Source: Engraulis encrasicolus
Lineage: Eukaryota; Chordata; Actinopteri; Clupeiformes; Engraulidae
Reading direction: 5' to 3'
NCBI RefSeq assembly: GCF_034702125.1
Contig: NC_085865.1
Coordinates: 48,216,194 to 48,280,193, forward strand
Length of the DNA stretch: 64,000 nt
Notes under the pieces: model-generated
Databases searched by the model: none
What the model was told of the DNA's origin: nothing
The model's input: the letters and a program-made list of their open reading frames with translations, nothing else
Translations under genes and position numbers: made by a program
In this document: positions 48,295 to 58,282 of the stretch, one piece after another
Layout: each line of letters opens with the position of its first letter
Position numbering within the stretch: the first letter of the stretch is position 1

Positions 48295-51200
48295 GACAGA
48301 GACAGAGAGATTAGACAACATACAAAGACCTTTATGCCAACAGTTTCTCTTATTACCCAGTGGCATTTCCTTAGCAAGTTCATGCAGAATGGATGGGAGA
48401 AATAATGTCCCAAAAGTTTTGTATGTGTACAATGAGATGTCCATCATACATACTGTATGACATGATATTTTGTGTTAAACCCTTTCTTTTACACCATACT
48501 TCACTGAATAGTTAAACTATAATGTCACAAAGGCCCTACCATGGCTCTAACGGTAGGGCACTGGGCTGCTACGCCGGCAACCCGGCGACCCGCAGTCACA
48601 AAGACATATTAGTATGCCAAGAAGGGCAAGAGGAACGCCTCTCAGCATTTCTTCTAGTACGGACAGGTCCCGGACAGGTTATAAAATCATATCATATTAT
48701 ATTGTTATATAATACATACTGTATAAAAGAGTTCTTTATTCTGACCTTTAACCCACAGCTTCCAACTCTCCAACTTTTGCCCGTAATGAATCCCCTTTTT
48801 TACATATACATATGGCTCACCCACCTTCAGTTTCATTGCAGTGTCACCCATAATTAACAAAACGTATAATTTCATTACGAATATAATAATTACTTAATAA
48901 TATGTTTGTCAGCTGATGTCACTAAAATCTCTTCCTGCGAACGTGTTGCCAGGTTTTTTGACATCGATTAGCTAAGCCAGATGCTACAGTCCATTAATAA
49001 CGCTCTATAAAGATTAAATATAGACAGATAAGAGATAAGTAGCTGCTAAGCATCTATTTTAATATCTGCTTCACAATCTGTTATCACAGCATCAAGTCCT
49101 GCAAGACTGCACTCCACATCCCATAACAAATCAAGTGCAATCAAGTGCTCAACTACATAATAACACCATCGCTAAAGGTGCATTCTTTGGTTGTCGGAAA
49201 CCCTGACCTCTGCCTCAGGAAAGTGCAAACGGATGGGTACTCAACTCAGGGTTCCGAAACACAAACTCGGAGCACTTTGGTGTACTCCGAGTTCGCTAAA
49301 CATTAGCTTTTTCAGACATTTGCATGGTCTCCAGCTGTTGCAATAGAACGCATTACAAAGGATGTCGGGAGAAAGAACTCGGGTCCACCGACAATCGAGT
49401 TTCAAAAGGACGAGACATAAGACATTACCTAGAGCAGTAACAGACTTCATCATTACCATTTGGCGACACTAAGGATATAACACAGGCTCTGCATGAAAGG
49501 GTTAGTTACTTTACAACTCATACTGTACGTACAGTACAATACGTACTGTACGTCTGCAGGTATGCCTCAAGCTAATCCAGGTATAGGTCATTAATAATGC
49601 TAATAAAATCAACAATGTGCTGATGAATACACATCTGTTTTAGGATCTATGTTATCACAGAATCAAGGCCTACGGTACAAGATTGCACTTTGCCATGTTG
49701 CATCGACCATAACACAAGTCTTAAATTACTACTTTGAACCATGCCCCAGAATTAAAGGTGCACTGTGTAATATTTTTAGTAGTTTATTTCCAGAATTCAT
49801 GCTGCTCATTCACCAATGTTACCTTTTTCAAGAATACGCCATCCCCATTTATCCTCAAGGCAGTGATGAATGAAAACAAACTTAAGATTTTGACTGAAGT
49901 GTTTGAGGCATTCTAAATGTACAGTATTCAGTACAGCACACAGTATTTGACCCCAGCATTTGAAAATGTCTGGTTACGGCCCTGATTGTGTTTATAATAC
50001 TGACTGAAGGGCCGGATATTACAGGCAACTTACCAGTCAAACCTGCAAGACCCCCGGGTCATTTTAAGAATGCTGGGGGAGAGCATCACTTTAGAAGTTT
50101 TTTTTTTTTTTTTTTTAAAGGCTCTGCAGTCCAGATGTAATGTTCCAGAACGCCACATGTGCAGGGCCGTCAGCTGACCTAATGCTATACAGGGGCACAG
50201 TAGGGCACAGAGAGACAATGCCAGCGTGCGAACAAAACACTCTTTAGTCAGTAATTTATTTTTAAAAGCTTGTAAATTAATTATATTATGCAAGTAGTGC
50301 TTGTGCACATTCTGTAGATTATTCCATATGCTAAACTTGAGCTAAATTCCAAGGTAACAAGGTTGTTTTTTTATGTGAAACGGGGTACAGCAAATCAATA
50401 CCCAGGCACGTGCCCCGGTAAAATAGGTCTGGCGACGCCCCTGCGCATGTGTCACCCTGGCCCAAGTGGACTCACATCTGTTCTAAGGCTTCATTTTGTC
50501 AACATTTAGCCACTAAGTATTTCGACCCTAAAAGTCTGAGCTGATAACAGCAGTTAGTTTGTCATGATAACGAAAGTAACAACTCACCAACTACTTGATT
50601 CAACTCTTGCTTTCTACTACAAACGATGGATATTGTGCTGTTTGACTGATAAGATTATATTAAGATTATTTCATAAAAATGGCAAAACACAAATTTAGGT
50701 AATGATTTACAGAGGATAGGTGTCAGACATTGAGTAGACACACAGGTGTTGTTTTTTCCACACACTTGGAGTGGAAATAAGGACTCTGTTGTTGTAAAAA
50801 ACATTCTTACTGGAATCTCCAAATTTCCAACTTTTTTGTAAAGATTTTTTTGGTCTTTTTCAACTTTATTGGGGACAGGGCAGTAGGAGAGGTAGGCAGT
50901 AAGTGAATAGGGAGAGAGACAGGGAGGGGTCGGCAAATTACCTGGGCCGGAATCAAACCCGGGTCGCCGGCGTAGCAGCCCAATGCCCTACCGTTAGGAG
51001 CCACGCTAGGGCCTCAAATTTCCAACTTTTTGACATGCCTTGTCAAAACTGTTGAAGTGCTGTTTTTCTTTTTGCTACTCTCAAATACTCGCCTTTACCA
51101 TTTAGATTGAGAAAAGAACAAAAGGCCATCAGTATTAAGACATGCTTTGGTACTGTTATATAGCCAAACTGACATAGCCTTTAATGTCTTAATGATTATG

Positions 51201-54200
51201 ACAACATGCATACACCTGAAAACAAAGGCAGTCATCTGAATGAAAACGTGACAGCAGTCAGGACATAATCCTGTAGTAACGGAGCATAAAATTAAACTCT
51301 GTGGCGACACAACAGAACATGGCTGTTAAACAGGTACTAATGCATCCAACCTTTTCCCACGTGTACACAGGTTCGAATCCCATAAAACACATACTAAAAC
51401 CCAAAAGTATCACAGAAAAATAAAGGACATTGCCGTTAAAACAAGCATTCTACCAACATAGAATAGAGCTAGTGTGCAAAAATAGATAAATCCTGACAAA
51501 ATAAAACGTCAGACGAGGCCCTGGCGTGGCTTAACGGTAGGACACTGGGTTATTACACCAGCGACCAGGGTTTGATTCCGGCCCGGGTCAATATATATAT
51601 ATATATATACACTACCGGTCAAAAGTTTGGGGTCACCACACTTTCCTCCCACAATGCTTCTTTCTGACAGTTAAGCTTATTCCTTTTCAATTTCAGTTCT
51701 GGTATAAAATCAGTGTATAGAGTTATTGTTCTCTGAAATTAATGCATGCAACAAATAAGCAATTTGATATTGGAAAAAGTAACTGTTGAGTGGATTTACT
51801 TGTATGGACAATGCATAGAATAGACCAAAATGTATCACTAACTTTTGACTAATCAAAGTGTACCTTTACTAAGGTAGTGTCTAGTCTGGTGTACTAATCA
51901 AAGTGTAGACTCCTTTGGCATTAATAATAGCCAGTTGCGGTTCTACAGATTCATTCCCGGGATGAGATGAGGTCCAGAATTGCCCATGAGCTCTATGAGC
52001 CCCATGCATGCAAAAGTTGATGTCTGCTCTTGTCAATCCATACAATGCCGGATGATATACACATCATTTGAAAGAGGAGAATCTACACTTTCCAACGATG
52101 TATGGCACTGGCTTGCACACTAAACCATCGCTGAGACAATGGATCGTGCATTCATAAGTAGGTTCATTCTGATGGCTAGAAAATCATGCAGCTACTTTGA
52201 CTTGAATTTGTGGATGAGGTGGCAACTCAACAAATGTCATACACCTACCATTGGAAAGGGCAGACACTGAGCTTTCCAATAGTTCCATGCATTCTCTGAT
52301 AAACTAAAGAAATGTCTGTAGAAAAATGGACTAAAACACGTATTTCTATGTAATAAATGGGTGAAAAAGCTTGGTTAGATTTCACTCTTCTGTCCAGCTT
52401 AACCAATTGTATGGGTAATCAATCCTTTTTTCACCTGTGGCTGTTCAGTACTTTCCATTATTCCATTTCAAGCTATTTAAAAGATGTTTGCGACTTGAGT
52501 TGCAAACAAATAACTGGAAAAATGAAGGTGACCCCAAACTTTTGAACAGTAGTGTATATATACAATAATAAATAATAAAATAAAAAGTCAGACGGTCTTG
52601 ACGTTAGACCTTGAGGGGGATAATTGAGCAGTGAATGATTAAACATCATCCTTTGTCATCAACTGCAACAAGGAACCAGAATGTTTACTTTTGTCAGACC
52701 CAGAGTGGGCCCCTACTTGCTTCTAGAGATTTCTAGATGATCCTAGACATTAAACACTAGATTCCTCCGGTCATTTAACATTTCGGATCAGCGTCAAACC
52801 GCAGCAAATGAGTGCAATTAGACCAGATACAGTTGAGCAAGAAAACCTTAAATTGTTTTTAATGTGTCAATGTTGATGGAGGTTTATAAATCCATGGCCG
52901 TAGCCAGCCATGTGAAGTAGGCGAGGTCCATGATGCGCGCGCAGAGCGCGCGCCCAAACTTTATTATTAATATAAAATATAAATTAAAAATGTATTCATA
53001 AAATAAATAAATATAGGCTACACAGGCCTATATATAGGGCCCTCCTCTATGAATGTATAGGCCTAATGTGAAATAGTAAATATGTAGACATGTATAATAA
53101 TAAATATGTTGTAGTTTTCAGCCAACTCAGCCTGTTCCCTTTGAATGGCTATGCTTTGGTATCATGCCTCTTTTATCATAAACAGCATTCTCCCAGTCAG
53201 TAAAGCCCTTTGTAAGGACACTAAAGTTTGACCCAGAAGTTGCACAATAAGCTACATCCTCAGATGGCAAGTTGCTCAGCCATTCATATTTTTTCTCCCA
53301 ATGAAATTACACTTCAGCTGTTTTCCTCCAAAGGTAGGCTACAGGGATAGCTATCTCTGTGCAAACCACCTATTTTGGAGTAAACTTTTTTCTTCCTAGA
53401 GTCGCATCAAATGTTTTGTTTTTATTTAGTTGTTGATATAGTTCTTCACGAGCGCAGAAGACAAAAGTCTATCAACGAGAAAGAAAAGTAGCCTATCCTC
53501 CGCGCTCCTGAGCCATCTGGTGCGTCACGGCTATGCAGACACAGTAGTCACGGGAGCCTCTTCAGGTGTGGATATTTTACTGAGATTGGCTCTGAAGAAG
53601 ATGTGACAACGTCGATAGTCTTGGCACTTGTTCAAATTAACAGTAAAATATCCACACCTGAAGATGTTCCGGTGACCTCCTCTATCAGTGTTTATCAATC
53701 TTTCCAATTTAAATCAATTACCTTTCACGGATATCCTATGCTTTTACCTTTATGCAGCAGCTGATGCAGCAGCCTGCCTTCTTAAAATAATGACTCAAAT
53801 GGCTTTTTAAGACACCATAGCCTACTTGTTACGCATGAGCTTTAGGTAGGCTATACAACGGCCGGCTTGGCTTTCTGTTAGCGGAGATCTCACCAAGCAC
53901 GGGCTTTCTGATAGCGGAGATCTCACCAAGCGCGTGCTTAATGGGCGCGTTCGTGACGGCACATTACTGCGCAGGCTGCACACTCACACTTTGCCATTTC
54001 AATGCATTCTTCTGACCAGAAAGCATGGTAATTTTGCGTTGCGCAATGCGCTGTCACGAACGCGACCAAACACTTGCGATGTCGGCTGAGTTGCGTTCTC
54101 TCCCACGAGTCGCACCACTTGCGATATTAATTAATCTTGTTTACTCGCAAAAACAGAACACAAAGGCAAAACTAGAACACATAGCACATGGAGGTTAACC

Positions 54201-57200
54201 ACAGTTTGCAAAGGACGCTTCACAAAGGTTTATAGATGTTTTTGTGTGTTTCAGTTGGTCATATTTGCCGTTAAAATAATAGGCCTAATAATAATAATTT
54301 AAAAAGCCTCTCACGATAGGCGAGGTCCGGACCTCGCTAGCCTCAAATGTCCCTACGGCCATGTATAAAGCTGGAAGAGGGTCACTTTTGTCTGCTGCCT
54401 TTTGAGGGACATATATTTTTATTCTAAAATAGGACTTCATCTGTAATATAAATGTTATAATACAGTCTAACACCAGCATGACAATGTGTACTAATAAACC
54501 CAAGCATCACGTCAAACTTCACGTCAAACTTCACTCACCTCTGCCAGTCACAAACTCAAATCGAATATCGTTCAGTTCCTTCTTCGAGTTTCTATTCAGA
54601 CAAGATAAACAAAAAGAGGGAAACAGGGAAACAAAAAAGAGAGAACTGGGTTAAGACCTTTAGCCTGGTTTATCGTCTGCAACTGAACTTATCTTCCACA
54701 ACTGTCTCCCTCTGTGGAGGTGAAGGCCCTAGGGGTCACTGTCCGCACAGCAAGTAACCTGGATGTGCATGTGTGACATAGCCGTTCTTCTCTCTATTCA
54801 GGATGACTACACTAAAAGCCATTTATATGGACTGACACACATGCTTGAACAACAGAACACACTAATCTGCAGGATGAAATTTAAGTGTTTAAAAAATATG
54901 TATATTTTGATATGCACCATGTGATTGACTGTGCAGGCATTACACAAGAAAAATTTAGGTGTTTACAAAGAAAATGTAAAAGGCCAGACACACACATGCA
55001 TGAGCTAAAAAGAAATCTGATGGATTAAAATCTGAAGTATTAAAAAAAATATTTTGATGTTTTATTTTTGAAGACTGTGATTAACGGCACAGGTCTGACA
55101 CATATGCACAAACTAAAAACAAATGTGCCGGATTAAAATCTTAAGTATAAAAGAAACAAACCCCCCCACTATTTTGACCATGCAGACCATGCATGATTAC
55201 TGTACACATCCATAACAGCTGTTAGGGATTAGAATTTTCCATCACGTTATTATGAAACAATGCTGTGTAATGGTGACTTGGAATCTATGAAAAGGTGCAC
55301 CAGGGTTTCTTGCATGTTGCCAACTACGATAGTATGAGAATCAACACTAATCCTGGAGAGAAAACAACGGAGCAGCACGGATGCAATTCTTTTCTTTTAA
55401 TCAAGTGCACAACATAGAGACTAACGTTTCGATGGATGAACCATCTTCTTTAGAGTCCATGAGTAGAATGGAGAGAAGAGCCTAATTATCTGAAACCCTG
55501 ATTACTGGAGGTGTAGGCCTATGCGCCATTAGGCTATTGGCCCTTCTCCCAAGATCTCACTCACATTGCCCACATCCATAAACTATCTACAAAGACAAAC
55601 ACAATGTTCGTGTCCTAATCCTTTTAATGTCCTGAGGTTGTAAGACTCAATCTTGGCAAACAGGGACAGGAAATCCAGCTGTTGACTTGGCCCCATGCAC
55701 TAAAGCCAAGAGCTCACGTGCAGGCCTGCTGCTTAGGTTTAAGAGGCCAAAAGCATAACTGGGCAGATAATAATCTACTGACTAATAAATATACGTTTTG
55801 TAATGTTATTCAATATATTTTTTCATTACGTTTTTTTTTTGTCAATCTCAATTTAAGAGGCCCCAATTTTGCAAAGCGGTTGGTGCCCCAAACACTGGTT
55901 GGTGCCCCAAGCACTCGGCGTACTCTGCTTATGTGTAGCAGCGGCCTTGCTCACGTGTGTGCCAGATACGGATGAACAGATAGCTTGGCAAACACACAGC
56001 GCTGACACACAACTGCCAGTGCAGTCCAAAATACGGCACGTGTCCTCGGTGATGACGTATTTAGTTTTTTGAGGTCAAACATGTTGGAGTTGCTTTGATT
56101 GGACTTGGAAAGGGCGTCAAAGTAACAATGATGCAGCTCTTCTGAAAGAACGAAAACCATCGAGTGACAAAGGAATGGAATTATTTAGCCTATGGATTTC
56201 TGATCTTTTGTTTTTAATGCAATTTCTTCCGGAACCAGATCATAACAGAGCAAACGTACCGTAATGTACCGTAATGTCTCATTGTTAGAGCTGCAGTTGG
56301 GGCTCTTGACAAAAGCTGTTAAAATTACAGACAGGTCCCAGCCCCTCAAACCAACTGTGCTTGTCAAACATTCACTCTATTTGAAGGGCTTCTGAATGGT
56401 ATGAGGGCAATGTAGAGATTAAAATGGTTTATACTTGTCTTTTCATGTATGATAACTTCGCTTTTTTTTATAGCTTATTTAATGAAACCCAAGGTTGCTT
56501 TACAAAAGGGACTAAGGAATTGGGGGGAGGGTAGGAGGGAAGGGTTAAGGACCACAGGCCTCCGTGAAGAGATGTGATTTGAGATGTTTTTTTTTGTACG
56601 TACCTCAACCTTAATACCAGGCTGATGGGTGCGCTGTTGCCATCCGTGGGAGGAGCCGGTGCCTGGGTGGCAAGCAAGAAAAAGGGGATAATGCCATATA
56701 TGGTGTACATACAGTACATACACAGTACATGCACAATTATTGAAAAATACCCCCGTCAAAGAAGGACAGAGGTATGGAGGTGTTGATGGTTAAAACACAC
56801 AACATAAATACGTACATAGGGATGTCATGATAATAAATTTTGCATGCAAAGAGGCAAATACAGTTTAACTTATTTTGGCCAAAAAATCATGCTTGTAAAA
56901 ACTTACTGTATGATATATTGACTTATTGAATATTGTGACAGTCCTATACGCACATAAATGACCAAAGGTAAGTGTGAATGAGGAACAGCTTCTTCCCCTG
57001 TTGTTACAATACTGAATGCACACTTGTAGGACTGTGTTCATCTATCAAGGACTCTGTGCGCCTCGTAGGGAGGCTCAAATGTCATATACTTTGTATAATG
57101 GCAATAAAAGCTTTGTATTTGTATTGTATTTTTGTATTGTAATGGGGCTGTAGACCCGAACCTCCGGTGGAATAGTCATTGAAAAGTTAACTACAATAGT

Positions 57201-58282
57201 ACTACACTACTATGACATAACATAGTGCCTTTAGTAATGCACTACAACTTGGTCATTGCCATTCTGGTAACAGCAAATTTATAACGGCGGGTCTTAACGG
57301 GTTAACTGGTTCTTGTTACCTGCGCAGGTGCAACGGAGGCAGGAGCAGCAGCAGGAGGGGGGCCTTGCGTGGCGGCGAGGGCCGGGGCTGGAGCAGCGGC
57401 CGGGGCAGCGGGTTGGGCGTTGGCTTGGCCGGCCAGTGCCGGGGCAGCCTGAGGTAGTTCTGCTTGGCCCGGGGGCGCAAGTTGACCGCTCGAGGGGTCT
57501 GTCGTCTGGAAAATCTGTTGGATAAAGGTTCGACACAGTGAGCGAGGAATGGTAGTAAAGGAACAGACGAGTTCATGCGCAGCTCTCTCTTTGTGTGTTC
57601 ATAGTTTAGTGCGGACACATAGTGGACCGTTCCTTTTAAGTCGAGTCATTTTCCCTTAAATATTGAGCAATGACGCTTTAAGTGCAAATGCACTTAAAAT
57701 GAAGGAGACTGCCAACCTATGACATTATGGGCTGAATGTAGCAGTGATGGCTCATGATTAAAAGCATTCCTTTTCATGGGTGAGCGGTTAGGGCGTCAGA
57801 CTTGCATCCCAGAGGTTGCCGGTTCGACTCCCGCCAGGTTGGTGGGGGGAGTAATCAACCAGTGCTCTCCCCCATCCTCCTCCATGACTGAGGTACCCTG
57901 AGCATGGTACCGTCCCACCGCACGGCTCCCCATGGGGCGCCACTGAGGGCTGCCCCCTTGCACGGGTGAGGTATAAATGCAATAAATGAGGTATAAATGC
58001 AATTTCGTTGTGTGCTGTGGAGTGCTGTGCCACAATGACAATGGGAGTTGGAGAGTTTTTTTTGCTGGCCAATCTGACAGTTCGCATGAAGTTGCAAAAA
58101 AAAAGAACAATGTTCCAGTACACATGATTCCTGATTAACATTGACAAATACATTACAACAAATAAACATGTATAATAAAACAACTTTCAATTCAACATTA
58201 TTCCATTGACAAAATAAAACATGCATAATAGAAAATGAAAAATCACCTCTGAATTTTGAGATCCGTCCTTTACTCTTGGTGA
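46982..58282 (-). CDS. oxsr1: Serine/threonine kinase OSR1 (oxidative-stress responsive 1), C-terminal seven exons (partial)
   Basis: Exons (- strand): 58247-58282, 57320-57514, 56604-56662, 54539-54591, 48130-48198, 47692-47756, 46982-47056. Together they give 183 residues and a TAG, all phases agreeing. OSR1 is activated by WNK kinases and phosphorylates SLC12 cation-chloride cotransporters; its C-terminal PF2/CCT domain binds R-F-x-V/I peptides in WNKs and cotransporters. Seen: linker S-P-R-V-K-D-G-S-Q-N-S-E, I-F-Q-T-T-D-P, an Ala/Pro-rich stretch, then the CCT domain: I-S-L-V-L-R-L-R-N-S-K-K-E-L-N-D-I-R-F-E-F, G-R-D-T-A-D-G-V-S-Q-E-L, A-G-L-V-D-G-R-D, V-A-A-N-L-Q-K-I-V-D-E-P, ending G-F-A-Q-L-S-I-S. 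The peptide-binding Asp, Glu and Leu residues of G-R-D, Q-E-L and G-L-V-D-G are kept. The T-T-D-P motif and V-E-G-S-E-I-P-D-D favour OXSR1 over its paralogue STK39. The kinase domain is not in the window. Confidence 0.93.
47186..47614. mobile_element. MITE with TTTAAAGGA-CAGT-CACC ends
   Basis: TTTAAAGGAGCAGTTCACC at the left, inverted TTTAAAGGAACAGTCCACC at the right; fills the last oxsr1 intron. Confidence 0.65.
47692..47756 (-). CDS. oxsr1: oxsr1 exon (CCT domain, V-A-A-N-L-Q-K)
   Basis: TTTCAG acceptor, completes V, then A-A-N-L-Q-K-I-V-D-E-P-Q-T-N-K-N-V-T-F-K, L, donor GTAAGT. Confidence 0.93.
48130..48198 (-). CDS. oxsr1: oxsr1 exon (CCT domain, D-T-A-D-G-V-S-Q-E-L)
   Basis: Completes D, then T-A-D-G-V-S-Q-E-L-V-T-A-G-L-V-D-G-R-D-L, V-I; donor GTCAGT. 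The acceptor is fed by a (CT)n microsatellite. Confidence 0.93.
48199..48306. repeat. (GA)n microsatellite forming the polypyrimidine tract of an oxsr1 exon
   Basis: About 75 bases of perfect GA, then GA/CAGA. On the transcribed sense strand it is (CT)n directly before the acceptor AG. Confidence 0.95.
48530..48610 (+). mobile_element. SINE head fragment (family 2)
   Basis: 'ctctaacggtagggcactgg' and 'gctgctacgccggcaaccc' match the head of the SINE at 50850-51012. Confidence 0.5.
49752..49850 (+). mobile_element. MITE family 1, fragment f
   Basis: AATTAAAGGTGCACTGTGTAA and about 80 further bases, then homology is lost. Confidence 0.55.
50850..51012 (-). mobile_element. tRNA-derived SINE (family 2)
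   Basis: On the - strand: 'ctaacggtagggcattgggc', B-box-like GGGTTTGATTCCGGC, body 'acccctccctgtctctctcc', end 'ccccaataaagttgaaaaag'. Fragments at 48530 and 51521; a related tail near 5890-5975. Confidence 0.65.
51521..51597 (+). mobile_element. SINE head (family 2) ending in (AT)n
   Basis: 'ggcttaacggtaggacactg' and GGGTTTGATTCCGGC. The (AT)n tail received the next element. Confidence 0.55.
51610..52554. mobile_element. Tc1-like non-autonomous element, 945 bp
   Basis: Inverted ends CACTACCGGTCAAAAGTTTG and CACTACTGTTCAAAAGTTTG (28 bases, two differences), flanked by TA. No transposase frame. Confidence 0.8.
52893..54363. mobile_element. DNA transposon with CATGGCCGTAG ends, about 1.47 kb
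   Basis: Inverted CATGGCCGTAG at both ends; flanks TATAAATC and TATAAAGC (8 bases, one difference) suggest a hAT-like element. Interior has an inverted pair 'cttcaggtgtggatatttta' / 'taaaatatccacacctgaag' (about 53561-53665). Confidence 0.6.
54539..54591 (-). CDS. oxsr1: oxsr1 exon (N-S-K-K-E-L-N-D-I-R-F-E-F)
   Basis: AATAG acceptor, completes R, then N-S-K-K-E-L-N-D-I-R-F-E-F-V-T-G-R; donor GTGAGT. Confidence 0.93.
54592..56603. other. oxsr1 intron, no further exon seen
   Basis: AT-rich; includes a hammerhead-like motif near 55418-55457. I see no coding exon. Confidence 0.5.
56604..56662 (-). CDS. oxsr1: oxsr1 exon (I-S-L-V-L-R-L-R)
   Basis: CCCAG acceptor, A-P-A-P-P-T-D-G-N-S-A-P-I-S-L-V-L-R-L plus AG; donor GTACGT. 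Confidence 0.92.
57320..57514 (-). CDS. oxsr1: oxsr1 exon (Ala/Pro-rich linker)
   Basis: Exactly 65 codons: I-F-Q-T-T-D-P-S-S-G-Q-L-A-P-P-G-Q, then a stretch made mostly of Ala, Pro and Gln, ending V-A-P-A-Q before GTAACA. Strikingly GC-rich against its surroundings. The T-T-D-P block aligns with the same block of human OXSR1. Confidence 0.88.
57775..58055 (+). mobile_element. tRNA-derived SINE (V-SINE type), copy 3
   Basis: 'catgggtgagcggttagggc', GGTTCGACTCCCG, 'gactgaggtaccctgagcat', tail with a short internal duplication 'gaggtataaatgcaat'. In an oxsr1 intron. Confidence 0.85.
58247..58282 (-). CDS. oxsr1: oxsr1 36-base microexon
   Basis: TATAG acceptor, S-P-R-V-K-D-G-S-Q-N-S-E, donor GTGATT (weak). 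Human OXSR1 has S-P-R-V-K at the same place. Confidence 0.85.

Noticed and set aside
51530..51590. tRNA gene
   Set aside because: Head of a second SINE family, repeated at 48530 and 50850-51012.
57316..57618. 100-codon frame opposite or in another frame of the Ala/Pro-rich oxsr1 exon
   Set aside because: The frame that continues in phase from S-P-R-V-K and matches the OXSR1 T-T-D-P block is a different one; the others are by-products of GC-rich sequence.
46982..58282. STK39 (SPAK) as the identity of the kinase
   Set aside because: V-E-G-S-E-I-P-D-D, the T-T-D-P block and the SLC22A13 neighbour fit OXSR1; STK39 would be expected near XIRP2. The kinase domain itself is not available to settle it further.
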